Of a DNA stretch of 12,933 bases, positions 6,200 through 12,331 are shown in pieces. Numbering within the stretch: position 1 is the stretch's first letter; each line of letters begins with the position of its first letter. This DNA comes from Prevotellaceae bacterium (GTDB lineage: Bacteria > Bacteroidota > Bacteroidia > Bacteroidales > Bacteroidaceae), in the NCBI GenBank assembly GCA_003150315.1, contig QAML01000104.1, positions 1 through 12,933 on the forward strand, written 5' to 3'. The notes beneath the pieces were generated by a model, which searched no databases, was not told the DNA's origin, and worked only from the letters and a program-made list of their open reading frames with translations. The position numbers and the translations under genes are program-made.

Positions 6200-6551
6200 A
6201 TGTTATACTTAATGTGTCCTAAGGAGAATCCTAGGATTTAGAAGAGAAAAGAGATTCTAAATCTTATCTAAGACGTCCTGTGTGCATGCTAATCAGCACA
6301 CAACCATAGAAGCACCTACATAGAATAGGGCTGCTATAGCGAAGTATACTGGATGTATTATAGATAGTGCAACATCAATAATTACACAAGCTATAATGAT
6401 CCCTACTGCTAAAAGCAAATCAGTGTGAACCATAGCATTCACCTCCAAAATCTATAACTAATATAAATAATATAGGCATAGTTTTAGACTTGTGTAAAAC
6501 TATATGTTCAACTTCCTTGATCTACTCCTTAGGACATATTAAGCATAACAT
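6200..6551. repeat. 352-bp cassette bounded by 27-bp inverted repeats
   Basis: The left end (6200-6226) and the reverse complement of the right end (6525-6551) match at 25 of 27 positions. They share the blocks ATGTTAT, CTTAAT and TGTCCTAAGGAG. A TA dinucleotide flanks both ends (6199-6200 and 6551-6552), as left by IS630/mariner-type insertion. The cassette holds the minus-strand peptide gene at 6293-6433 and two internal hairpins: 6235-6243 with 6255-6263, and 6280-6285 with 6296-6301. It could be a MITE-like insertion or a small-peptide system with paired convergent promoters, because each inverted repeat carries an extended -10 (TGTTATACT on the left, TGTTATGCT on the right) facing inwards. 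Confidence 0.7.
6293..6433 (-). CDS. 46-aa hydrophobic peptide (possible type I toxin-like)
   Basis: The reading frame starts at ATG 6433-6431 and ends at TGA 6295-6293. GGAGGTG (complement of 6440-6446) is an excellent ribosome site six bases upstream. The peptide is almost wholly hydrophobic: MVHTDLLLAVGIIIACVII, then a short break with D and HP, then YFAIAALFYVGASMVVC. That gives two potential membrane helices joined at about residues 20-29. A minus-strand promoter (TTGACT, 17 bp, TATGCT with TG extension, 6570-6542) starts the transcript about 100 nt upstream. Opposed to it, an extended -10 at 6202-6209 could yield an antisense RNA over its 3' end. Small hydrophobic peptides with convergent antisense RNAs are typical of type I toxin-antitoxin loci, but I recognise no named family. 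It is too short to be found by usual ORF thresholds. Confidence 0.6.
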   Translation of the reverse strand: MVHTDLLLAVGIIIACVIIDVALSIIHPVYFAIAALFYVGASMVVC

Positions 6552-6570
6552 AAATATTTAATAAAGTCAA
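6542..6570 (-). promoter_or_regulatory. Promoter for the 46-aa peptide
   Basis: On the minus strand, TTGACT (complement of 6565-6570) and TATGCT (complement of 6542-6547) are separated by 17 bp, with a TG extension in front of the -10. The -35 lies outside the inverted repeat and the -10 inside it. Confidence 0.65.
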
Positions 6571-6878
6571 CATTTAGCAGTAAAGTGACATCACCTATAG
6601 ATCAAAAACTAACATGAAAAACTCAAAAGTTTAAATAGGGAAAGTAGTTTGCAAGAAAATCAAATAATTACGTTTGTTCTACGGGACAACTTACATAAGT
6701 AGCACTGACTATTTATCTATTAAGCATTTTTTGAAATGAGTTTCAGGGCAGTATTTTGTGATATGTCTAAAAAATTACTTCGATAGCTTTTTCATCTTTA
6801 CTTGTCAATGTGGTTGAACTTGTCAAAGTGCATTATATCGCATAGGTAGTATAAGAATGAAGAAAGCGGGTGAGAAAT

Positions 6879-7091
6879 ATGGGAAAGGTTACAGGTTCTA
6901 ATAAAGCAATTCAGTTTATCAGTGTACAACGGTGTACGGGTGGCTACATTCTATATGATAGGGCAAGTCATTCCGTATTGGCACGTATAGCGGTTATAGA
7001 TAGTGTGAATGATTTGGTAAATAGCCGTTTACGTGACACGATAATCAATGCTTATTATGAATATGGCAAGGCGTTGAATATCTATCGGTAA
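6879..7091 (+). CDS. Small hypothetical protein
   Basis: This protein has 70 residues and no family I recognise. It reads MGKVTGSNKAIQF, then a beta-like stretch GGYILYDRASHSVLARIAVI, then a helix-like end with DLVNSRLRDTIINAYYEY. An upstream GTG at 6870 is in frame, but the GGGTG at 6868-6872 that includes it is the likely ribosome site, so ATG 6879 is the better start. A strong terminator begins six bases after the stop. Paired ACTTGTCAA repeats about 50-80 bp upstream suggest regulated expression. The frame ends with normal codon use and looks like a real gene, but its function is unknown. Confidence 0.65.
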   Translation: MGKVTGSNKAIQFISVQRCTGGYILYDRASHSVLARIAVIDSVNDLVNSRLRDTIINAYYEYGKALNIYR

Positions 7092-7096
7092 TCAAA

Positions 7097-7131
7097 AGGG
7101 CGAATGTGAAAGCATTTGCCCTATTTTTTTT
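7097..7131 (+). terminator. Intrinsic terminator after the 70-aa gene
   Basis: A 10-bp stem (7097-7106 with 7113-7122, one G-U pair) and a 6-nt loop is followed by A and a run of eight T. Confidence 0.85.
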
Positions 7132-7142
7132 GCTACACCTGT

Positions 7143-7471
7143 TTTTTCAACAGTTTCAGGACTTGTTGTACAAAATAAGGACATGAGCCGTAGTGTGTGG
7201 GGCAATTCATATTTAGAAAGGTATCCTATCAAGGGGTACATATAATTTTCTATCAGAAATTGGACTGGTTATAAAAATAGGTGTCCTAAGCTGTGGGGTA
7301 GGGGACAGGGAGTGTTTATTGGTTTGGCGTATATAGTGCTACATTTGGTTTTCTGGCTTGAAATAGACTAGTTATAAAATTGGGTACATGGATAGCGAAA
7401 GTATAATCAGCGAATTTCCTCGTTTGTTTTTCAGTCATCTCAGGGACTGGTTGTAAGAGCTGGGTACAATG
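7143..7471 (+). repeat. Four degenerate repeats, 103-bp period
   Basis: Anchoring on GACT(R/T)GTT gives copies at 7160, 7263, 7366 and 7445, with spacings of 103, 103 and 79 bp. Each is preceded by a T-rich block (TTTTC) about 15-20 bp upstream and followed by TATAAAA-like and GGTACATG-like blocks. GGGTACA itself occurs at 7234-7240, 7382-7388, 7462-7468 and 7481-7487. Part of the space between anchors is also alike (TGCTACA before the T-rich block near 7131 and 7338), so these look like decayed tandem copies of a ~103-bp unit. A fifth copy lies upstream of the serine recombinase at 1907-1950. Confidence 0.6.
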
Positions 7472-7792
7472 ATAGTTTATGGGTACAGGGGGAATTTTGA
7501 TAGAAAAAATGACAACTAAAGTGGTGTTTACCAAGGAAATAAAGGTTGGTAAGGGATTTATTTTGGAAAAAAGTTGAGTTTTCTGGGGAAAAATAAGGGT
7601 TTTTTGAAAATAGGAGTGGGGAGAAGGATAGGTGTATTTGTCAAGTGTAGAGGATTGGAAAGGGGAAAAAGCATTTGAAAGAGAAGGAGACATATTTACC
7701 ACTTTTACCACTTTTTTTATTTGATATGAGCAGTTTGGGGATAGGAAATGCTTTATTTTGATTTGCTTTTATAGACTAAATGCTTTTGGTTC

Positions 7793-7801
7793 TGTTATAA
7801 T
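7793..7801 (+). promoter_or_regulatory. Extended -10 promoter of the 272-aa gene
   Basis: TGTTATAAT carries both a perfect -10 (7796-7801) and the TG extension, 27 bp before the start codon. No good -35 is present, as is common with extended -10 promoters. AAATGC-type motifs at 7778 and 7799 flank it, 21 bp apart. Confidence 0.6.
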
Positions 7802-7827
7802 TGCATTATAGTAAGGAGGATAAAGCT

Positions 7828-8646
7828 ATGGCAGACCTTAAAGACATGGAAGAACAGAACAAAGCAACGGAAGAACAGAAGAAAGCGTCCGAACTTATAA
7901 AAGATAAGCTTGAGCATAAGAAAATTGTTTTAAATAGAAAAATAAATTATAGTATCATCAGGTATATGTGGGATAACATTAAGGGGTATGTAGACAGCAA
8001 TTATTATTCAAGTAAAGACATGATTGGTTTGTATGATACTTTCCGAATCGGCAGGACAAGGTATAACAGAATAGTTTATTCAGATGACAATATCAAATTA
8101 GATAAGGATGCTCTTTTTTTGCAAAGAGAAACGGGTGTGGAAAAGGAAATATTCAATGGTAAAAAAGCATTTGAAGTTGACGGTATCAGTCGTGATGAAT
8201 GGAAAGAGCATTTTGATTTAGCTACTTTAAGAAGGAAAATGAAGCAGGGCGACTATATAAAGGAAGAAGATGTAGAAGCCAGCTTGTTTAAGTATAAAGG
8301 ACACTTGGAGATTGATACAGACGGCAAGATAAATATTAAAGAAAGCGTTAAAAAACTTGATGAAATTAAGAAGGTGTTTGTAGGTAGGCTGAAAGAGATC
8401 CTTAGGAACGGGAAATATGACATAGATAAAAATAGAAATCTGTTTCTTATCCATTATTATATTGTGAAAGGCAAAGCCTATGATGTAAGCAACAGTATTG
8501 AGATTTTATCAAGAAATCTTGATAAGATAACATGGGAAGAAATAATGACTGCTTCAGATGATAGACTTCAGGAGTTCATAAATGCTCTGAGCGAAAAGCT
8601 GAAATTAGCAGAAGCGGCTGAAATTTTGAAAAGAAATGCAAGGTAG
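7828..8646 (+). CDS. Hypothetical charged protein, 272 aa
   Basis: I do not recognise this protein. The N-terminal 35 residues form a charged, coiled-coil-like segment (MADLKDMEEQNKATEEQKKA onward). A middle part with many aromatic residues follows (YSIIRYMWDNIKGYVDSNYY, then MIGLYDTFRIGRTRYNRI), where the spacing of SKDMIGLYDTFRIGRTRY resembles a helix-turn-helix. The C-terminal half is helical and lysine-rich (SVKKLDEIKKVFVGRLKEIL, and at the end LSEKLKLAEAAEILKRNAR). There are no catalytic motifs, signal peptide or membrane segments. AAGGAGG at 7813-7819 is an ideal ribosome site for ATG 7828, and a TTG at 7801 is rejected because it overlaps the -10. It has its own promoter and terminator. 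Related short motifs lie at both its own promoter and the next one, so a DNA-binding or replication-linked role is conceivable, but this is inference. Confidence 0.75.
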   Translation: MADLKDMEEQNKATEEQKKASELIKDKLEHKKIVLNRKINYSIIRYMWDNIKGYVDSNYYSSKDMIGLYDTFRIGRTRYNRIVYSDDNIKLDKDALFLQRETGVEKEIFNGKKAFEVDGISRDEWKEHFDLATLRRKMKQGDYIKEEDVEASLFKYKGHLEIDTDGKINIKESVKKLDEIKKVFVGRLKEILRNGKYDIDKNRNLFLIHYYIVKGKAYDVSNSIEILSRNLDKITWEEIMTASDDRLQEFINALSEKLKLAEAAEILKRNAR

Positions 8647-8680
8647 TCAAGAGTATAACTACAAATAAGAGTGCTTGTAT

Positions 8681-8713
8681 ATAGCGAGAACTAAGGTTCT
8701 CGCTATTTTTTTT
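8681..8713 (+). terminator. Strong intrinsic terminator after the 272-aa gene
   Basis: A perfect 11-bp stem (ATAGCGAGAAC, 8681-8691, with 8696-8706) and a TAAG loop is followed directly by eight T. Confidence 0.92.
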
Positions 8714-8742
8714 AACTTTTTTCATTTTTGTTGCTTAAAATC

Positions 8743-8816
8743 AAATGATATGCGTTTGGTAATAAATGCACTCATTTAAAAATATAACTGCATTCGTTAA
8801 TTTATAAAATGCACTC
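8743..8816 (+). repeat. Iteron-like AAATGCACTC repeats at 21-22 bp spacing
   Basis: AAATGCACTC occurs at 8764-8773 and 8807-8816, with AACTGCATTC at 8786-8795 and a weaker AAATGATATG at 8743-8752. The spacing is 21, 22 and 21 bp, two helical turns, so a protein would bind along one face. They sit 35-105 bp before the promoter at 8849 and next to an inverted repeat, CTCTATAT (8814-8821) with ATATAGAG (8837-8844). Confidence 0.5.
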
Positions 8817-8848
8817 TATATCTAACGCAAAATATCATATAGAGCGTT

Positions 8849-8877
8849 TTGTTAAATTTAAATGCTTATAATATAAT
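8849..8877 (+). promoter_or_regulatory. Main promoter of the right-hand operon
   Basis: TTGTTA (8849-8854) and TATAAT (8872-8877) are exactly 17 bp apart. The predicted start at about 8884 coincides with the first base of the long-range pairing strand of the leader RNA. Confidence 0.7.
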
Positions 8878-8883
8878 GTAATC

Positions 8884-9098
8884 ACGGCAGGGGGAAAACA
8901 CCCAAAACAAGTAACACTGAACCTTAACAAAATAGTGAAAGTAATGACCTGAGGTTATTACAGAAGCTACATAAAACCCAAAAGACCACTAAGAAAGTTT
9001 ATTTTGGTGCGCAGAAATTCCCTGCCGTTTGTCGCACCACTGCACAGAAATTAGGATATTTAGACCTATTGGTCTGGAATAGATTAGGAGGAAACGAA
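8884..9098 (+). ncRNA. Structured leader RNA with predicted pseudoknot
   Basis: Several pairings can be drawn by eye. ACGGCAGGG (8884-8892) pairs perfectly with CCCTGCCGT (9020-9028). TGGTGCG (9005-9011) pairs with CGCACCA (9033-9039), so the 3' strand of the first helix lies in the loop of the second, which makes a pseudoknot. GTAATGACC (8941-8949) pairs with GGTTATTAC (8953-8961) around a TGA loop. AGACC (9062-9066) pairs with GGTCT (9071-9075) just upstream of the AGGAGG ribosome site (9085-9090). TGCGCAGAAATT (9008-9019) recurs as TGCACAGAAATT (9041-9052). It matches none of the riboswitch or ribozyme signatures I compared. The natural reading is a cis-acting regulator of the downstream operon; a stand-alone RNA is also possible. 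Confidence 0.6.
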
Positions 9099-9731
9099 AT
9101 GAGTACATATAATGAAAAAATCAGAGAATATATAGAAGAAAATACCGTAGTATTAGCAACAAATGACTGGGGCTATAAAGTACATGCCTGCAAATTGCTG
9201 GATAAGGCAACTGGTAAAATGGCGTATGCCTTTTATGTTCAGAGCCCTGAAGGTGAATTGTCAGACAGGGAAGTGGTTAAAAGAAGCAAAATCATTGGAA
9301 AGAAGGCTTTTGATTGGCTGTTTGATTACGATGGTGATTTTTGCAGGGATGACATTACAAAGGTCAAAAGCAATTTCATGCAGAAAGAAAAGGACTTAAA
9401 GGTAATGCAGTCAAGCAGTAGGGTACATTTTGATATGGTTTATAAAGACCTCTGTGAGTATGTGGAGGACAATCAAATCGGGGACATCATATCTATCAAA
9501 GATAACTACTGTAACATTGCCGCTACGGAGTTCAAAAATGTGATCGAAAGAATAGAGTGTGACTACAAACCGCTGGAAGTAAAAAAGAAATTGAAAGAAT
9601 TGGGACTTCTGAGGGTAAATGCTGGTCGTGCTTATGACTACAATCTGACCGATGAGGACGGAAATCAATATAAAGTTATCAGCTTTATGTACATGAGAAG
9701 TGAGGAGGAAAATGCTTATGTCAACGGTTAA
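9099..9731 (+). CDS. Hypothetical protein, first gene of the MTase-Xis-Int operon
   Basis: This protein has 210 residues and I do not recognise the family. The N-terminal half looks like a mixed alpha/beta fold (VVLATNDWGYKVHACKLLD, then MAYAFYVQSPEGELSD). It is followed by a segment with FDWLFDYDGDFCRDDI. The C-terminal third (about 120-195) has the helix spacing of a winged helix: FKNVIERIECDYKPLEVKK, then LKELGLLRVNAGRAYDYNL, then NQYKVISFMYM. That suggests a nucleic-acid or regulatory role. AGGAGG at 9085-9090 precedes ATG 9099 by eight bases, which overrules the more upstream in-frame start. The gene overlaps the methyltransferase start by 14 bp, so the two are probably translationally coupled. 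Its leader is long and strongly structured, which implies tight control of its synthesis. Whether it initiates replication, regulates excision or partners the methyltransferase cannot be told from the sequence. Confidence 0.75.
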   Translation: MSTYNEKIREYIEENTVVLATNDWGYKVHACKLLDKATGKMAYAFYVQSPEGELSDREVVKRSKIIGKKAFDWLFDYDGDFCRDDITKVKSNFMQKEKDLKVMQSSSRVHFDMVYKDLCEYVEDNQIGDIISIKDNYCNIAATEFKNVIERIECDYKPLEVKKKLKELGLLRVNAGRAYDYNLTDEDGNQYKVISFMYMRSEEENAYVNG

Positions 9732-10578
9732 GTACTTTAACTGGATCGGTGGGAAATCAAGATGTCTGGCGGAAATACTTTCAATAATACCGTTTGACTG
9801 TACGGCATGGTATGAACTCTGCTGTGGAAGTGGTGCAGTTACTCTTAATAAGCATAGAAGCGAATTGGAAGTAGTAAATGACCTCGACCCTGAGATATAT
9901 AACCTGTTTCATCTTATGGCGGACGAGGAGAAGGGGAAAGTATTGCTAGACAGGCTGTTAAAGCTTCAATACAGCAAGTCAGAATTCGTTAAAGCCAAGA
10001 GAGCGCAGAGAAATGGCTTTAAAAATGTGGACGAGTTCAGAATGGCAGAAATGAGCTTTACACTCATTACTCAGTCATTCAATGCAGGAAGACAGGCATG
10101 GCGCAAAGATATGTCGCAGTATGAGTATACAAGTACATTATTGAGTACTCTCCCTGCGGTGTACGAAAGACTTCAAGGCGTTAGAGTTTTGAATATGGAT
10201 TGCGTAGACGTGCTTAGGAGAATAAAGAATAACAGCAAAGCCTGTGTGTTGCTGGACGTACCGTATAGGCATGAACTTCGGGGAGCGAAAGAGATATATA
10301 GATGTGAAATGCCTATGAAAAAGCAAATAGAACTATTGGAAACGATAAAGGACAGCAAAAATCAAAAAATACTGTGCGGCTATCGTGAGAACAGGGGAGA
10401 AGATGTGTACGACAAATACTTACTGCCCTACGGCTGGAGGCACTATAAAATTGCAGAATTAGTGAAATCCTGTCAGTTCAAGGAAGTTAAGGACATTGGA
10501 GAAGAATGGGTATGGGTTAATTACACTCTGCCTGAGTTTGCAAAGTACACGATAGAACTGGAAACGGCAACAGCATGA
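9718..10578 (+). CDS. D12-class DNA adenine N6-methyltransferase, atypical DVPY motif
   Basis: This 286-residue protein has the layout of Dam/D12-class N6-adenine methyltransferases. The SAM-binding region starts with YFNWIGGKS (motif X, 6-14). Motif I is ELCCGSGAVTL (33-43), where FxGxG is usual. Motif II is VVNDLDPEIYNLF (52-64). The catalytic motif IV, normally DPPY, reads DVPY at 180-183 within LLDVPYRHEL; codons GAC GTA CCG TAT are unambiguous. The segment between (about 108-135, SFTLITQSFNAGRQAW) is in the position of the target-recognition region. The family methylates adenine in short sites such as GATC. No restriction endonuclease gene is present, so an orphan methylase for anti-restriction or regulation is likely. 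ATG 9712 is also in frame but only three bases from the GAGGAGG at 9702-9708; ATG 9718, nine bases away, is preferred. It overlaps the preceding gene by 14 bp. Confidence 0.85.
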   Translation: MSTVKYFNWIGGKSRCLAEILSIIPFDCTAWYELCCGSGAVTLNKHRSELEVVNDLDPEIYNLFHLMADEEKGKVLLDRLLKLQYSKSEFVKAKRAQRNGFKNVDEFRMAEMSFTLITQSFNAGRQAWRKDMSQYEYTSTLLSTLPAVYERLQGVRVLNMDCVDVLRRIKNNSKACVLLDVPYRHELRGAKEIYRCEMPMKKQIELLETIKDSKNQKILCGYRENRGEDVYDKYLLPYGWRHYKIAELVKSCQFKEVKDIGEEWVWVNYTLPEFAKYTIELETATA

Positions 10579-10682
10579 AATTTTTTTGAAATAGGTATAA
10601 TTCGTTCTTGCATTCAAGGGGTGGTGGCGTTACAATCCCACCCCAAGAAAGGCAAGATAATGATTGGAAAGGACGGATAGAT
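10579..10682. promoter_or_regulatory. Gap between methyltransferase and excisionase genes with hairpin
   Basis: TATAAT (10596-10601) has no good -35 at 17 bp, so a secondary promoter is only possible. GGGGTGG (10618-10624) pairs perfectly with CCACCCC (10638-10644) around a 13-nt loop, without a following T run. It may set the expression ratio of Xis and Int relative to the upstream genes. Confidence 0.4.
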
Positions 10683-10937
10683 ATGAATAAAGACTTTACA
10701 AATAATGTGGATAGAGAAATGAAAGTAACTACAAAGTACACTGAATTTAGTCAATTACCGTTGACGTTGACACCAATGGACATCAAAGAAATTTTGGGTA
10801 TCTCTCGTAGTAACGCCTATGCCCTGTGCAATAGTAAGGACTTTCCGGCGGTAAGAATCGGCAAGCTTTTCCGAATTAACAGGGATAGATTTATCGAGTG
10901 GTACAGAACAGCTGACAGCATTAGTTTAGATGCCTGA
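10683..10937 (+). CDS. xis: Excisionase-type helix-turn-helix protein
   Basis: At 84 residues this matches the MerR-like excisionase/HTH_17 fold found next to Tn916-type integrases. The diagnostic stretch runs LTPMDIKEILGISRSNAYAL (about 31-50). A wing with FPAVRIGKLFRINRDRFIEWY (59-79) closes it. Such proteins bind and bend DNA at the element ends and direct the integrase toward excision. ATG 10683 is preceded by GGAAAGGA (10667-10674). A longer frame from 10608 is open but begins at a TTG-like position without a ribosome site. The gene ends 14 bases before the integrase start, with the AAGGAG ribosome site of int overlapping its stop, so the two are translationally linked. The first ~30 residues (NKDFTNNVDREMKVTTKYTE) are a polar extension. 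Confidence 0.88.
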   Translation: MNKDFTNNVDREMKVTTKYTEFSQLPLTLTPMDIKEILGISRSNAYALCNSKDFPAVRIGKLFRINRDRFIEWYRTADSISLDA

Positions 10938-10951
10938 AAGGAGTGAGCGTT

Positions 10952-12145
10952 ATGGCTAAAAGACGAGCGAATAACGAGGGCTGTCTTACAAAGCGCAAGG
11001 ACGGGAAATGGATGGCTAAGCTCAAGCTTGGTATGCAGGATAACGGTAAGCCTAAATATAAGTATCTCTATGCAGACACGCAAAAAGAGGTTCTTGAAAA
11101 GTTGAACGACTTGAAAATGTCCCTTAATATGGGCGTGGACGTTATGAAAGGGAACATCACTGTCGAACAATGGTTAAAGGTATGGATGGAGAAGTACAAG
11201 CAGAACCTAAAGCCGACTACAAAAACCAGCTACTATAACAATATCAGACTGCATATCAATCCTTTCATTGGAGGTGTAAGATTGAATGATTTAAAGACAG
11301 GGCAAATTCAGTATATGCTGAATCAGGCGTATAACAGCAAGATAAATCGGACTAAGACAAAGAATAGGAAGTCAACGTCACTGTTTTTTAAAGTCTATAC
11401 GGTTATTCATGGGGCTTTGAAGCAGGCAGTCAGAAATAAAATGATAAAAAATAACCCCTGTGATGACATTATTTTTCCGTCAGAGGAGGTGAAAGAAGTA
11501 AGCGTATATACCTTAGCAGAGCAAAAGGCGTTTGAGCAGGCTCTTGAAGGCGAAACATATAAAGTGCTGTATATGACCTATCTGTATACAGGAGCACGAT
11601 TAGGAGAGTTGCCTGCTCTTACATGGAAGGACGTCAACCTTGATATGCCGTACATTGATTTGAATAAAAAGGTTGTGGTTGTACATGACTATTATTCAGA
11701 AGGCAAAAAGACGGAGTGTCAGGTTCAGGATTACCTAAAGAGCAGAACGAGTAAAAGGAAGGTATATATCACCGAAAAGCTGGTGAATCTGCTAAAGGAG
11801 GAAAAAGAGAAACAACAGGTCGCCTATGCGGAGCTTTGCTGGGAATGGTCAGATGATAACTTGGTATTTCCTTCTGGAGTAAACACCATGCTACATACAA
11901 GAAATATTCAGACTATGTTTATGAGAATCCGCAACAATGCTGGAATTTCTCACGGTACAATGCACACTTTAAGACATACTTATGCGACAAGGTGCTTTGA
12001 GGCTGAAATTGATATTAAAGTAATCAGCGAACAGCTGGGGCATAAGAACGTAAAGACAACGTATGACACCTATGTTCATGTCATGCCGCATAAAAAGAAA
12101 GCGGAAATGGAAAAGCTGAACGTATTAGACAAAATGGCTGTATAA
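10952..12145 (+). CDS. int: Tyrosine integrase (Tn916-like)
   Basis: This protein of 397 residues has the three-domain layout of Tn916/lambda-type integrases. The N-terminal arm-binding domain (about 2-60) has GCLTKRKDGKWMAKLKLG and KYLYADTQKEVLEKL. The core-binding SAM-like domain (69-165) starts at TVEQWLKVWMEKYK. The catalytic domain carries R216 in TGARLGEL, H338 and R341 in MHTLRHTYATRC, H364 in EQLGHKN, and the nucleophile Y374 in TTYDTYVHV. All the residues I expect are present, so it should be active. It joins attachment sites through a 3' phosphotyrosine intermediate. The target here is most likely the 3' end of the V-ATPase subunit D gene, given copies of that end at both element boundaries. 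GTG 10943 is in frame but overlaps AAGGAG (10938-10943), so ATG 10952 is chosen. A strong terminator follows. Confidence 0.95.
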   Translation: MAKRRANNEGCLTKRKDGKWMAKLKLGMQDNGKPKYKYLYADTQKEVLEKLNDLKMSLNMGVDVMKGNITVEQWLKVWMEKYKQNLKPTTKTSYYNNIRLHINPFIGGVRLNDLKTGQIQYMLNQAYNSKINRTKTKNRKSTSLFFKVYTVIHGALKQAVRNKMIKNNPCDDIIFPSEEVKEVSVYTLAEQKAFEQALEGETYKVLYMTYLYTGARLGELPALTWKDVNLDMPYIDLNKKVVVVHDYYSEGKKTECQVQDYLKSRTSKRKVYITEKLVNLLKEEKEKQQVAYAELCWEWSDDNLVFPSGVNTMLHTRNIQTMFMRIRNNAGISHGTMHTLRHTYATRCFEAEIDIKVISEQLGHKNVKTTYDTYVHVMPHKKKAEMEKLNVLDKMAV

Positions 12146-12147
12146 TG

Positions 12148-12192
12148 AAAAGTCCTTGTAAACGAGAAATTGTTTACAGGGGCTTTTATATT
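12148..12192 (+). terminator. Terminator after the integrase gene
   Basis: A 16-bp stem with two G-U pairs (12148-12163 with 12172-12187) and an 8-nt loop ends in CTTTT, followed by ATATTTT. It is the longest hairpin in the window and closes the leader-orf-MTase-xis-int unit. Confidence 0.85.
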
Positions 12193-12228
12193 TTGGCAGG
12201 AATCCTAGGGAGATAGGAGTACTTCGTA

Positions 12229-12257
12229 TTGATAATCGGGGAATAATCTAGTATAAT
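12229..12257 (+). promoter_or_regulatory. Strong promoter for the MNT-type gene
   Basis: TTGATA (12229-12234) and TATAAT (12252-12257) are separated by exactly 17 bp, 11 of 12 consensus bases. It lies just after the integrase terminator, so the MNT gene is expressed independently of int. Confidence 0.8.
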
Positions 12258-12331
12258 ATATCGTAGAATAAGTATGCGTATTTTTGTTACAATGAATTGA
12301 TATGAAAGCAAGTGAACAAGGGTGGCTACTT

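Larger units (their letters stand above)
6115..6878. other. Intergenic region containing the inverted-repeat cassette
   Basis: Apart from the cassette at 6200-6551, this stretch has no gene I can support. ACTTGTCAA occurs twice (6800-6808 and 6818-6826, 18 bp apart) upstream of the next gene and may be an operator or part of its promoter. The remaining sequence, 6571-6795, is AT-rich without clear signals. Confidence 0.5.
7092..7827. other. Repeat-rich, purine-biased non-coding region
   Basis: This stretch of about 735 bp holds the terminator at 7097-7131, the ~103-bp repeats, and a G/A-biased stretch at about 7480-7690 with repeated GGGGA/GGAAAA runs. A minus-strand open frame spans 7316-7711, but it has no ribosome site or recognisable domain, and its openness follows from the base skew, so I leave it out. 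Confidence 0.5.

Noticed and set aside
7143..7471. CRISPR array
   Set aside because: The repeats are degenerate, unequal in spacing (103, 103, 79) and not separated by unique spacers of constant length; no cas genes are present.
7316..7711. Minus-strand open frame of 131 codons
   Set aside because: No ribosome site, no domain, and low-complexity composition (Pro, Ser, Thr, Phe) that follows from the purine-rich opposite strand. It also runs across the repeat array.
8884..9075. Leader as a known riboswitch (TPP, SAM, FMN) or a T-box
   Set aside because: Short resemblances exist (ACCTGAGG, GGTGC followed by AATTCC), but the remaining conserved blocks of those classes are absent.
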